A DNA stretch of 64,000 bases, from the NCBI RefSeq assembly GCF_030486405.1, contig NZ_CP129613.1, positions 2,046,001 through 2,110,000 on the forward strand. The letters run 5' to 3'. This document shows positions 34,318-42,944 of this stretch, piece after piece. This stretch comes from Mycolicibacterium sp. HK-90. GTDB lineage: Bacteria; Actinomycetota; Actinomycetes; Mycobacteriales; Mycobacteriaceae. The notes below the pieces were generated by a model. That model worked only from the letters and a program-made list of their open reading frames with translations, had not been told where the DNA came from and ran no database searches. The stretch's first letter is position 1. Each line of letters opens with the position of its first letter. The translations under genes and the position numbers were made by a program.

Positions 34318-35336
34318 CACGTGCTGAACGTCGAGGTCGACGCCAGGTAGTCGAGTTTGCGCCGGACCCCGGTGAGTTCGCGGCCGATGCTGCGCAGTGC
34401 GGTGCGGTCCTGTGGTGAGAGCTCCGACAGGTCGACGCGGTCGTCGGCCTGGCCGTCGAGGGGCCAGTGCGCGGCCCGCATCCGCCACCGGATGCTGGAT
34501 CCGATCGCATGGCATTTCGCGAGTGCCCGGGCGTCGTCGGGGTCGAGGTAGCGGGTGCCGGCCGCCGCAGCGATCCGCTCGGCGGTGAGCAGTGCGTCCG
34601 AACCGCAGCTGAGCGCGGCCCAGCGCGCGATCCGCACCACGGGGTCGACGGCGGCGTGCTTGATGTCGACACCGCTGTCTCCGCCGGCCAGTGCCCGCAG
34701 CCGGGACGGCACATAGGCGCGGGCGAAGGTGGCGTCCTGCAACATCGCGGCGAGCGCCGCCGGATGGGCGCGTGCCGCGATACCGGCCTGCTCGCGCAGG
34801 TCGGCTCCGCCGTCGAGGCCCGCGCTGACGGGGACGGCATCGGCCAGCAGGCCGATCATCACCACGCCCCGGTCGGCGGCCGCATCGGACGCCCAACGGC
34901 CGATGCTGACCGCCCAGTCCTGGGCTGTGCGGTTGAACCGCACCCGGGAGGCGACGGCCCCGTTGTCATCGGCGGGGAATCCGCAGCAGGCCAGCAGCTC
35001 ATGGACCTCGACAGCCTGGGCCAGCGCCGACTCGGCTGTGACACCTGGGCTTCGGACCATCAGGGTTTCCAGGTCCGAACCGGGCAGCGCGTCGCCACGG
35101 CCGACGCTGCCGGACGCATACCAGTGATTGCCGCCGGTGGTGATCAAACGCGTGGCGGTCGTCAGCGCGGTGCGGGCCACGGCCGACCACGCCACGGCGA
35201 TCGACGCGGCGCCGGCCCGCGCGTCGATCGCCACACTCACTGCTTCTCGGGCTTCAGCTGCCGCCGTCACCAAGGACTGCTCGGTGTCCGCCGTCGCGAT
35301 GCGCCGGCGGGCAGCTTCCAGTGCAGCCACAGCCAT
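34314..35336 (-). CDS. Putative DUF294-type nucleotidyltransferase
   Basis: A 340-residue protein starting MAVAALEAARRR. The nucleotidyltransferase signature is YASGSVGRGDALPGSDLETLMV: G76-S77 and D88-x-E90, the divalent-metal triad start of the GlnD/DUF294-like family. The C-terminal half is helical (substrate-binding region, with RWRMRAAHWPLDGQADDRVDLSELSPQDRTALR near the end). It overlaps the fic gene by 4 bases, so both are made together. The substrate is unknown; pairing with a Fic AMP-transferase suggests a two-enzyme nucleotide-modification module (inference). Confidence 0.78.
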   Translation of the reverse strand: MAVAALEAARRRIATADTEQSLVTAAAEAREAVSVAIDARAGAASIAVAWSAVARTALTTATRLITTGGNHWYASGSVGRGDALPGSDLETLMVRSPGVTAESALAQAVEVHELLACCGFPADDNGAVASRVRFNRTAQDWAVSIGRWASDAAADRGVVMIGLLADAVPVSAGLDGGADLREQAGIAARAHPAALAAMLQDATFARAYVPSRLRALAGGDSGVDIKHAAVDPVVRIARWAALSCGSDALLTAERIAAAAGTRYLDPDDARALAKCHAIGSSIRWRMRAAHWPLDGQADDRVDLSELSPQDRTALRSIGRELTGVRRKLDYLASTSTFSTW

Positions 35337-35449
35337 GACGGCGATTCTGACAGCACGCCGGCGCCGTGAGGATTCGGCAACGCAATGCTTACCGCTCGCT
35401 ACATGAACGAAACACGCGGGTGACAGCTCGGACATGCCCGCACGCTTAT

Positions 35450-35463
35450 CTGTCAAGTGACAG
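35450..35463. promoter_or_regulatory. Palindromic operator candidate before the amine/urea operon
   Basis: CTGTCA-AG-TGACAG is a perfect dyad 44 bases upstream of the permease ATG at 35508. Additional TGACAG half-sites occur at 35348-35353 and 35421-35426. Probably a repressor or activator site for the operon; the regulator is not identified, though the TetR gene at 42184 is a nearby candidate. Confidence 0.5.
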
Positions 35464-35507
35464 TTAAGGAGCTGGCGGCATCGCCCCCGAGCCTGAGAGA
35501 AACGCCT

Positions 35508-37049
35508 ATGACCAGCAGCGCTACGGAGAGACAGCGAGATGTGGCCGACAGTTTTGGCGACCATGACGACCTGGCCGAGTTTGGTTATGACCAGCAGCTG
35601 CACCGGCGACTCGGAAAGTTCGAATCGTTCGCGGCGGGCTTCTCGTTCGTCTCGATCCTGACCACGATCTTCCAGTTGTTCGGCCTCGGGTTCGGCTTCG
35701 GCGGCCCGGCCTTCTTCTGGACCTGGCCCGCGGTGTTCCTCGGCCAGTTCCTCGTCGCGCTGTGTTTCGCCGAACTGGCCGCGCGCTATCCGATCTCGGG
35801 GGCCATCTATCAATGGTCGCGCCGGATGGGCGGCGAGGTGATCGGCTGGTTCGGCGGCTGGTTCATGATCCTGGCCCAGATCGTCACTGCCTCGGCCGCG
35901 GCGATCGCACTGCAGGTGGTACTGCCGTCGATCTGGTCCGGATTCCAGATCATCGGGGAGGACCCGGCCCTGACCACACAGAGTGGCGCGGCCAACGCGG
36001 TCCTGCTCGGCACGGCGCTGCTGGTGCTCACCACCACGATCAACTGCCTTGGTGTCAAATGGATGTCACGTGTCAACAGTGCCGGGGTGGTCTGCGAGAT
36101 CGTCGGCGTCATCGCGGTCATCGGAGTGTTCTTCACCCACGCTCAGCGGGGACCCCAGGTGGTGTTCGACACCGGCCACGCCGGCGGCCAGCCCGGTTAC
36201 ATCTGGGCCTGGATCATGTCGGGCCTCATGGCCGCCTACGTCATGGTCGGCTTCGGCTCCGCCGGGGAACTCGCCGAGGAGACGCGCAACCCGCGCCGCG
36301 TCGCACCCCGCACCATTCGCCTGGCCCTGTCGGTCTCCGCACTCGGTGGCGGTCTGATGATCCTGGGTGCCTTGATGGCCGCCCCGAGCCTGACCGACGG
36401 CCGCCTGGCCACCGAAGGTCTGCCGTACGTGCTCGACACCGTGCTGTCCTCGCCGTGGGGAACCGTGCTGTTGATCGACGTGTGCATCGCGATCATGATC
36501 TGCACCTTGGCAATTCAGACGGCGGCCTCGCGGCTGATGTTCTCGATGGCCCGCGACGGGCGGTTGCCGGCCTCGTCGATCCTGTCCCGGGTCAACAGCC
36601 ACACCGGAACCCCGATCTGGCCGTCGGTCCTGATCGGGTTGCTGTGCATCGGGGTGCTGTTGGTCAACGTCGGCAACTCGGCGATCTTCGCCACGCTGGC
36701 CAGTGTCTGCATCATCCTGATCTATCTGGCCTACCTGCTGGTGACCGCGCCCCTGCTGTACCGCCGGCTCAAGGGCTGGCCGACCCAGCGCAACCAGGTG
36801 GACGCCGAAGGGCTGCCGCTGTTCTCGCTCGGCAGGTTCGGCATCGCCGTCAATGTTCTGGCCGTGGTCTACGGCGCGGTGATGATCGTCAACCTGGGTT
36901 GGCCTCGCGCCGAGATCTTCAACCCCACCGGCGAATTGCCGATCCTGCAGTGGGCCGGCCCGCTGAGCATCGCCGTTGCCGTCCTCCTGGGCGCGGTCTG
37001 CTTCCCCCGCGGCAAGACCCACCCGAACCCCGTCACGATCGGAGCCTGA
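35508..37049 (+). CDS. APC-family amino acid/amine permease
   Basis: A 513-residue transporter with about 12 membrane helices. It starts MTSSATERQRDVADSFGDHDD; the first helix contains SFVSILTTIFQLFGLGFGFGG, then ELAARYPISGAIYQWSRRMGG (typical APC helix 3 region). It belongs to the permeases often linked with urea carboxylase operons, and the next genes support this. ATG 35508 has GAGAGA upstream. It probably imports guanidine-related compounds, urea derivatives or amines; the substrate is inferred from neighbours. It ends 3 bases before the first DUF1989 gene. Confidence 0.85.
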   Translation: MTSSATERQRDVADSFGDHDDLAEFGYDQQLHRRLGKFESFAAGFSFVSILTTIFQLFGLGFGFGGPAFFWTWPAVFLGQFLVALCFAELAARYPISGAIYQWSRRMGGEVIGWFGGWFMILAQIVTASAAAIALQVVLPSIWSGFQIIGEDPALTTQSGAANAVLLGTALLVLTTTINCLGVKWMSRVNSAGVVCEIVGVIAVIGVFFTHAQRGPQVVFDTGHAGGQPGYIWAWIMSGLMAAYVMVGFGSAGELAEETRNPRRVAPRTIRLALSVSALGGGLMILGALMAAPSLTDGRLATEGLPYVLDTVLSSPWGTVLLIDVCIAIMICTLAIQTAASRLMFSMARDGRLPASSILSRVNSHTGTPIWPSVLIGLLCIGVLLVNVGNSAIFATLASVCIILIYLAYLLVTAPLLYRRLKGWPTQRNQVDAEGLPLFSLGRFGIAVNVLAVVYGAVMIVNLGWPRAEIFNPTGELPILQWAGPLSIAVAVLLGAVCFPRGKTHPNPVTIGA

Positions 37050-37052
37050 CTG

Positions 37053-37904
37053 ATGAACATTGCGACGCCCGCGCCGGCGACCACTGCGACGACCGCCGGC
37101 GCCCGCGACCACGCCCGCGCCCAGGCCGGAGCGATCACCGATTCGATGCCCGTCGTGCCGGCATCGCGCTGGCCGACGCCGCCCGAAGGCATCGCACCCG
37201 AGCAATTGACGTGGGCCGAAACGGTTCCCGGTGGCCGATACACCAGCAAGGTGCTGGCCCGTGGCACCCGGCTGCGGCTGCGGGATCTGGACGGCACCGC
37301 GTGCGCCCACCTGCTGCTGTGGCGGGCAGACGCCCCCTGGGAGCGGCTCAACGTCGCCGACACTGTGAAAGTGCCCTGGCAGGCCTATTTTTCGACGGGT
37401 CACCCGCTGCTCAGCGACCAGGGTCGGGTGCTGGCCACCCTGGTCTCCGACACCTCGGGACACCACGACGCCCTGTGCGGAACCACCACGCTGTCCGGCA
37501 ATACCACCAAGTACGGTGCGGGCGAGGTGGAATCGTCCAGTCCCGCCGGACGCGAACTGCTCGCGCTGGCCGCCCTCAAGAACGGGCTGACCCGCCGCGA
37601 CGTGGCGCCGAGCGTGTCGTTCTTCCACGGTGTGCGGGTCGATCTCGACGGCACGCTGGTGTCCACCGGCTCGGCCGGTGCCGGCACCGCCGTCGAACTG
37701 GTCACCCACCTGCCGCTGATCGTGGCGATCGCCAACACCGCCCACCCGCTGGATCCGGCCCCGCAGTTCCGCGTCGGCTCACTGGAGGTGCTGGCCTGGT
37801 CGGCGCCCGAGGACCTGGCCGACATCGGTGCCACGGTCGGTGACCGCGACCCCGAATACCAACGCGCCTACCTGAATTCCGAAGACATCTGGAGTGCCCG
37901 ATGA
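37053..37904 (+). CDS. DUF1989 protein, urea carboxylase-associated (carboxyguanidine deiminase subunit-like)
   Basis: A 283-residue protein: TVPGGRYTSKVLARGTRLRLRDLDGTACAHLLLW, then VSDTSGHHDALCGTTT and KNGLTRRDVAPSVSFFHGVRVD, the DUF1989 pattern. Established knowledge: paired DUF1989 proteins next to a biotin-dependent carboxylase form carboxyguanidine deiminase in guanidine degradation (formerly urea carboxylase-associated proteins 1 and 2). Cys and His residues in the GHHDALCG segment may bind zinc. It overlaps the second DUF1989 gene by 4 bases. The first ~40 residues are Ala/Thr-rich and probably disordered. Confidence 0.83.
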   Translation: MNIATPAPATTATTAGARDHARAQAGAITDSMPVVPASRWPTPPEGIAPEQLTWAETVPGGRYTSKVLARGTRLRLRDLDGTACAHLLLWRADAPWERLNVADTVKVPWQAYFSTGHPLLSDQGRVLATLVSDTSGHHDALCGTTTLSGNTTKYGAGEVESSSPAGRELLALAALKNGLTRRDVAPSVSFFHGVRVDLDGTLVSTGSAGAGTAVELVTHLPLIVAIANTAHPLDPAPQFRVGSLEVLAWSAPEDLADIGATVGDRDPEYQRAYLNSEDIWSAR

Positions 37905-38521
37905 CCGTCACCGCAACCCACACCATCGTCGATGAGATCGTCGCCCCCCGCGCCCCCTGGTCGAAGATCGTGCGCGCCGGCGACGTGCTGACCATCGTGG
38001 ACCTGCACGGCAACCAGGCCGTGGACACCCTGTTCTATGGCGCCGACGACCACACGGTGCGCTACAGTGCACCCGCCACGATCGCGGCCCAAGGCAACAT
38101 CTTCCTGACCACCGGATCGGTGCTGCGCGACAGCGACGGTGCGCCGATGCTGACCATCATCGACGACGAGGTCGGTAACCACGACACCCTCGGCGGTGCC
38201 TGCTCGCAGGAGTCCAACACCCTTCGCTACGGCCACCACACCAAACACCAGCACGCCTGCGTCGAGAACTTCATCGGCGAGGGCGCCCGGTGGGGGCTGA
38301 CCAAGGCCGACATCGTCAGCAACATCAACTTCTTCATGAACGTGCCGGTGGATCCGGACGGTTCGCTCGGCATCGTCGACGGCCTGTCCGCTCCGGGCAA
38401 GACCGTGTCGTTGCGGGCCGAGATCGACACCCTGGTGCTGGTGTCGAACTGCCCACAGATCAACAACCCCTGCAACGGGTTTGACCCCACCGCAGTGCGA
38501 ATGATCGTGACGCGCCCATGA
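37901..38521 (+). CDS. DUF1989 protein, urea carboxylase-associated (second subunit)
   Basis: A 206-residue protein with the full DUF1989 cysteine set: [36 protein letters not shown] and a C-terminal [16 protein letters not shown]. It probably forms a heteromeric deiminase with the preceding gene product, releasing ammonia from carboxyguanidine to give allophanate (known for this family pair). Overlaps both neighbours by 4 bases (ATGA), so all four enzymes are made in a coupled way. Confidence 0.85.
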   Translation: MTVTATHTIVDEIVAPRAPWSKIVRAGDVLTIVDLHGNQAVDTLFYGADDHTVRYSAPATIAAQGNIFLTTGSVLRDSDGAPMLTIIDDEVGNHDTLGGACSQESNTLRYGHHTKHQHACVENFIGEGARWGLTKADIVSNINFFMNVPVDPDGSLGIVDGLSAPGKTVSLRAEIDTLVLVSNCPQINNPCNGFDPTAVRMIVTRP

Positions 38522-40512
38522 CCACCCTGGAGATCGTTCGGCCCGGAATGGCCACCACGGTCCAGGATTGGCCGGGACGCACCGGGTACTGGCAGATCGG
38601 GGTTCCGCCGTCGGGGCCGATGGACGACGTGTCCTTCCGGCTGGCCAACATCGCCGTGGGCAATCCGGAGGGAGCGCCCGGGCTGGAGGCCACCATGGGT
38701 GGACCCGCGCTGCGCTTCGACACCGACACGTGGGTATGCGTCACCGGGGCACCCGCACCGGTGACGGTCGACGGGAGGCGGGTCGCGCAGTGGGTGCCGG
38801 TGCAGGTCGAGGCCGGTCAGGTGCTGGACGTCGGAATGGTCGACGGGCCCGGCCTGCGGATCTACCTCGCGGTGTCCGGCGGTCTGCACGCCGACGAATA
38901 CCTGGGCAGCGCATCGACCTTCACCCTGGGCCGGTTCGGCGGACATGAGGGCCGGGTGCTTGCGGTGGGGGACAAGCTTGAAACCCGTGACGCCGCCACC
39001 GTTACCCGCCGGCGCATCCTGTTCGAGGAGCAGCCGGCCATCGTCGGCCACTGGAACATCGCGGTGACCGTCGGTCCGCACTCGGCGCCGGAGTTCTTCA
39101 CTCGCAACGACATCGATGCGCTGCTCGATCACGACTACGAGGTGCATTTCAACTCCGACCGCACCGGCGTCCGGTTGATCGGGCCGAAACCCGAATGGGC
39201 CCGGCCCGACGGCGGGGAGGCCGGCCTGCACCCATCGAACATCCACGACAATGCGTACTCGGTAGGCTCGCTCGATTTCACCGGCGACACCCCGATCCTG
39301 CTCGGTCCGGACGGGCCCAGCCTCGGTGGCTTCGTCTGCCCGCTCACCGTTACCGCCGCCGACCGCTGGAAGCTCGGTCAGCTCGCCCCGGGTGCGAAGA
39401 TCCGGTTCGTGCCGGTGCGAGCATCGGCGGCTCCCGCGCCGGCCAGCTTCGGACCCGCGCGCCGCGCGTCGATCCCTGCGGTCTTCTCCGCCGGTGGTGA
39501 CGAGGACGACGGAATCATCGCCGGCACAACCTCATCGGATGGCAGCACGGCCGTCACCTACCGCCGGATCGGAGATGACAACGTCCTGGTCGAGTACGGC
39601 GAGATGCGACTCGACCTGGCATTGCGGGCCCGCGCACACGCACTGCACCACGCGCTGGAAGAACACCGCCCGGACGGCCTGATCGACCTCACGCCAGGGA
39701 TCCGTTCGCTACAGGTCAAGGTGGATCCGGCTCGGTTGCCGCAAACCGCCCTCGTGCCGCTACTCGCCGAGATCGAGGCATCGCTGCCCGCCGCACAGGA
39801 TCTGGTGGTGCCGAGTCGCACGGTGCGATTGCCGTTGAGTTGGGACGACCCGTCCACCCGGGAGGCGATCGAACGCTACATGCACGGTGTACGCGCCGAC
39901 GCGCCCTGGTGCCCGTGGAACATCGAGTTCATCCGTCGGATGAACGGCCTGGCCTCGGTCGACGATGTGCATCGAATCGTCTATGACGCCGAATATCTGG
40001 TGCTCGGTCTGGGCGATGTGTACCTGGGTGCCCCGGTCGCGACACCGCTGGACCCGCGGCATCGTCTCGTCACCACGAAATACAACCCGGCCCGCACTTG
40101 GACCCCGGAGAACGCCGTCGGCATCGGCGGCGCCTACCTGTGTATCTACGGCATGGAGGGTCCCGGCGGATACCAGTTCGTCGGGCGTACCACGCAGATC
40201 TGGAATCACCGTCATCCACTGGTCGCCCAAGGGTTCGACCCGGAGCACCCGTGGCTGCTGCGATTCTTCGACCGGATCCAGTGGTACCCGGTGTCCGCCG
40301 AAGAGCTGCTGGACCTTCGTGCCGATATGGCTGCCGGGCGGGGCCGCGTCGAAATCACCGACGGAACATTCTCTCTGGCCGAGCACGAGCAGTTCCTGAC
40401 CGCCAATGCCGCAGACATCGCCGCCACCCGCACGGCGATGGAGGCGGCGCGCACCGAGGAGCGTGAGCGTTGGGCGGCGTCAGGAGAATTCGCACGAAAG
40501 GAATCTGCGTGA
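38518..40512 (+). CDS. Carboxyltransferase (KipA/KipI) part of a urea/guanidine carboxylase
   Basis: A 664-residue protein with two domains. About residues 1-310 are AHS2/KipA-like ([34 protein letters not shown]) and about 330-620 AHS1/KipI-like (ending [22 protein letters not shown]). Together they form the carboxyltransferase region of urea carboxylase, which transfers CO2 from biotin to urea or guanidine. Full-length urea carboxylase is about 1200 residues; the N-terminal biotin carboxylase and C-terminal biotin carrier domains are absent here, and no gene for them lies in the window. An acyl-CoA carboxylase alpha subunit may serve instead (inference). Overlaps both neighbouring genes. 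Confidence 0.87.
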   Translation: MTTLEIVRPGMATTVQDWPGRTGYWQIGVPPSGPMDDVSFRLANIAVGNPEGAPGLEATMGGPALRFDTDTWVCVTGAPAPVTVDGRRVAQWVPVQVEAGQVLDVGMVDGPGLRIYLAVSGGLHADEYLGSASTFTLGRFGGHEGRVLAVGDKLETRDAATVTRRRILFEEQPAIVGHWNIAVTVGPHSAPEFFTRNDIDALLDHDYEVHFNSDRTGVRLIGPKPEWARPDGGEAGLHPSNIHDNAYSVGSLDFTGDTPILLGPDGPSLGGFVCPLTVTAADRWKLGQLAPGAKIRFVPVRASAAPAPASFGPARRASIPAVFSAGGDEDDGIIAGTTSSDGSTAVTYRRIGDDNVLVEYGEMRLDLALRARAHALHHALEEHRPDGLIDLTPGIRSLQVKVDPARLPQTALVPLLAEIEASLPAAQDLVVPSRTVRLPLSWDDPSTREAIERYMHGVRADAPWCPWNIEFIRRMNGLASVDDVHRIVYDAEYLVLGLGDVYLGAPVATPLDPRHRLVTTKYNPARTWTPENAVGIGGAYLCIYGMEGPGGYQFVGRTTQIWNHRHPLVAQGFDPEHPWLLRFFDRIQWYPVSAEELLDLRADMAAGRGRVEITDGTFSLAEHEQFLTANAADIAATRTAMEAARTEERERWAASGEFARKESA

Positions 40513-42170
40513 CCCGGATTGCCGATATCTACCGGACCATCGCCGACAGCGGTCGTGACGAAGTATTCATCCACCTCCGCCCGCAGGACGAGGTGGAGAA
40601 CGACCACCGCGCGGCGCTTGCCGGAGGTGGCCCACTGGCCGGGTTCGTTCTCGCGGTCAAGGACAACGTCGATGTCGCCGGACTACCGACCACTGCAGGA
40701 TGCCCAGACTTCAGTTATATTCCCGATGCCGACGCACCGGCGGTCGCCGCTCTCAAGACCGCCGGTGTTGTCGTCATCGGTAAGACCAACCTCGACCAGT
40801 TCGCGACCGGGTTGGTCGGGACGCGCAGTCCCTATGGGGCTGTGCGGGATTCCCGTCGGCCCGACCACATCTCCGGTGGGTCGAGTTCTGGATCGGCGGT
40901 GGCCGTCGCCCTCGGCTTCGCCGACATCGCGATCGGGACCGACACCGCCGGCTCGGGTCGCGTGCCGGCGGGGTTGCAGGGCATCGTCGGGATCAAACCC
41001 ACCGTGGGTGTCGTAACCACCGAGGGAGTCGTCCCGGCGTGTGCCAGCTATGACTGTGTGACGATCTTCGCCGCGGATCTGGCGACCGCGCAATCGGCCA
41101 TGGCGGTGATGAGCGCCGGTGCACCGCAACGGCACTGGCCGACCGACGTTGCCTTTGCCGCCCCGGTGGCTCCCCGAATCGCGATCCCAGATGTGCTGTC
41201 GGGCCTCGACGACGAATGGCAGGCCGCGTTCGCCTCCGCCGTGCGCCAGGCGCATGAGGCCGGGTTCGAGACCGTCCCGATCCCGATGAACGGCTTCTTC
41301 GCCGCGGCCGACCTGCTGTACAACGGCGCGCTGGTCGCCGAAAGATGGGATGCGGTAGGGGAGTTCGTCAGAGACGCGGACCCCGACACCAGGTTGGACC
41401 CGACGGTGGCGGCGATCATCACCGCGGCGGAGCGGCACTCAGCGGTGGATCTCCTGCGCGACCGCAGGCGCGTCGAGGAGTTGCGGCGTCAAGCGCTGAC
41501 CCTGCTTGAGGGTTGCCACGCGCTCATGGTGCCGACCGCTCCGGAGCATCCGCGTATCGACGAGGTGGCCACCGACCCGGTCGCGGTGAACTCCCGGATG
41601 GGCCGGTACACCAACTTCTGCAACCTGTTCGACATGTGCGCCATCGCGATTCCGGCGGGAACCGTGTCCGACGGCGCCCAGTTCGGAATCACCCTGCTGG
41701 CGCCGGGTTTTCACGACGGCGTCATCGCCGATCTGGCAGCCCGGTTCCTCGACACCCCGTCGGCGGAGACGTGGCCCGAGACGGGCGGAGCTCCATGCAC
41801 CGAACTCGCGGTGTTCGGTGCCCACCTGCGCGGACAGCCGCTGGAACATCAGCTCACCGCGCGGGGCGCCCGCTGGGCCGGACCCATCACCACGGCACCG
41901 CACTACCGCCTGTACGCACTCGACACAGTGCCGCCGAAGCCGGGTCTGACCCGCGTCGCCGACGGTGGTGTACCGATCGTTGGCGAGCGGTGGGTGCTGT
42001 CGCCGGCCGCCCTGGGGGAGTTTCTCGCCGAGCTGCCCGCCCCGATGTTGCTCGGCAAGGTGGAACTCGACGACGGCCGGTGGATCACCGGATTCGGCTG
42101 CGATCACGTCGCGCCCGCCCAGGGGCGCGACATCACCGAATACCGGGGCTGGTTGGCCGCGATGGCATGA
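40509..42170 (+). CDS. atzF: Allophanate hydrolase
   Basis: Splits allophanate into two ammonia and CO2, finishing urea or guanidine breakdown. The 553-residue protein has an amidase-signature domain ([16 protein letters not shown] with the catalytic Lys; [35 protein letters not shown] with the Ser pair) and a C-terminal domain of about 130 residues ([24 protein letters not shown]) as in AtzF. GTG start overlaps the carboxyltransferase stop (GTGA). Last gene of the operon; the tetR gene converges 13 bases beyond. Confidence 0.92.
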   Translation: MTRIADIYRTIADSGRDEVFIHLRPQDEVENDHRAALAGGGPLAGFVLAVKDNVDVAGLPTTAGCPDFSYIPDADAPAVAALKTAGVVVIGKTNLDQFATGLVGTRSPYGAVRDSRRPDHISGGSSSGSAVAVALGFADIAIGTDTAGSGRVPAGLQGIVGIKPTVGVVTTEGVVPACASYDCVTIFAADLATAQSAMAVMSAGAPQRHWPTDVAFAAPVAPRIAIPDVLSGLDDEWQAAFASAVRQAHEAGFETVPIPMNGFFAAADLLYNGALVAERWDAVGEFVRDADPDTRLDPTVAAIITAAERHSAVDLLRDRRRVEELRRQALTLLEGCHALMVPTAPEHPRIDEVATDPVAVNSRMGRYTNFCNLFDMCAIAIPAGTVSDGAQFGITLLAPGFHDGVIADLAARFLDTPSAETWPETGGAPCTELAVFGAHLRGQPLEHQLTARGARWAGPITTAPHYRLYALDTVPPKPGLTRVADGGVPIVGERWVLSPAALGEFLAELPAPMLLGKVELDDGRWITGFGCDHVAPAQGRDITEYRGWLAAMA

Positions 42171-42183
42171 GCGGGCGCCGGCG

Positions 42184-42762
42184 TCAGACCTCGGGCACGA
42201 TCAGCGCAACCATGGTCTCGAGTTGGCGGGCCATCTGCCGGTAGCTCATCGATCCCGACTGCGCCTGCAGGAGCGCGCCCCAGAACACCGACTCCAATGT
42301 GGCCAGTACCTCTGGCCAGGCGCCGCCACCAAGTGCTGTCGCGATCCGGCGTTTGACCTCGGCGGCGATTCGCAGGCGCACGTCGGCGACGACCTCGTCG
42401 TCGGTGCTCACCAACGCGTGGGTGCAGGCACGGGCCAGCCGAGGCTCATCGGCCATCACGAGGGTGATGGCGGCAAGCTGCTGACTGACCTGGCTGGTAG
42501 CGCCGGCCTCCGGGTCGATATCGAGCGGCAGCTGCATGACCCGGTCCAGGTACAGCTCGGCGAATACGACTTCGATCGTCGGGAAGTGTGCGTAGAACGC
42601 TGCGGGTGCCAGCCTGGCGCGCGCCGCCAGCGCCGGTACCGAGACATCGGTGTCAGCATCCAGAAGCTGCGTCGCGGCACCGAAGACCCGCCGGTGCATC
42701 CGGAGGCGCTGACCCTGTGCATCGTGTAGGCGAGTGACCGTAGCCACCGCTGGCCTGGACAT
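42184..42762 (-). CDS. TetR-family transcriptional regulator
   Basis: A 192-residue protein from MSRPAVATVTRLHDAQGQR. The HTH region is LLDADTDVSVPALAARARLAPAAFYAHFPTIEVVFAELY, with the TetR recognition pattern F-Y-x-H-F. The ligand domain follows, with no clue to the ligand. A GGACA-N2-TGTCC dyad overlaps its start codon and a second copy precedes the divergent fprB-like gene, so it probably controls both. It ends next to the allophanate hydrolase gene (convergent). Confidence 0.88.
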   Translation of the reverse strand: MSRPAVATVTRLHDAQGQRLRMHRRVFGAATQLLDADTDVSVPALAARARLAPAAFYAHFPTIEVVFAELYLDRVMQLPLDIDPEAGATSQVSQQLAAITLVMADEPRLARACTHALVSTDDEVVADVRLRIAAEVKRRIATALGGGAWPEVLATLESVFWGALLQAQSGSMSYRQMARQLETMVALIVPEV

Positions 42763-42768
42763 GTGTCC
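42757..42768. promoter_or_regulatory. Dyad operator overlapping tetR start
   Basis: GGACA-TG-TGTCC, an inverted repeat with 5-bp arms, covers the ATG of the TetR gene. The same arms occur at 42899-42910 on the other side of the divergent promoter region, pointing to autoregulation. Confidence 0.6.
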
Positions 42769-42898
42769 AAGATATAGACCTGGGCTCCGATTGGCAATCG
42801 TGCGATGAAACTGCCTGTATCAACACAGTTTCTTGCATGCCATCCATGCAGTTCGACCGCCGGTGAGTGCACAATCGGAGATTTCGAGTCGCTAAACC

Positions 42899-42910
42899 GG
42901 ACAGGTGTCC
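42899..42910. promoter_or_regulatory. Dyad operator upstream of fprB-like gene
   Basis: GGACA-GG-TGTCC lies 34 bases before the GTG at 42945 and has the same arms as the dyad on the tetR start 142 bp away. A bound TetR would block the promoter of the ferredoxin reductase gene. Confidence 0.6.
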
Positions 42911-42944
42911 AGTAGGCTCTGTGTGGATCGGAAGGGGAGGGTCA

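Noticed and set aside
35341..35507. Possible guanidine riboswitch before the DUF1989/carboxyltransferase operon
   Set aside because: I looked for guanidine-I, -II and -III core elements and did not see them; only the CTGTCA/TGACAG dyad stands out.
36066..37745. Long minus-strand open frame (559 codons) opposite the permease
   Set aside because: Antisense to clearly conserved genes; composition is His/Gly/Arg-rich without motifs.
35762..37843. Long open frame of 693 codons on the plus strand
   Set aside because: It lies out of frame over the permease and DUF1989 genes, gives a low-complexity Arg/Gly/His-rich sequence and has no domain; a GC-rich shadow frame.
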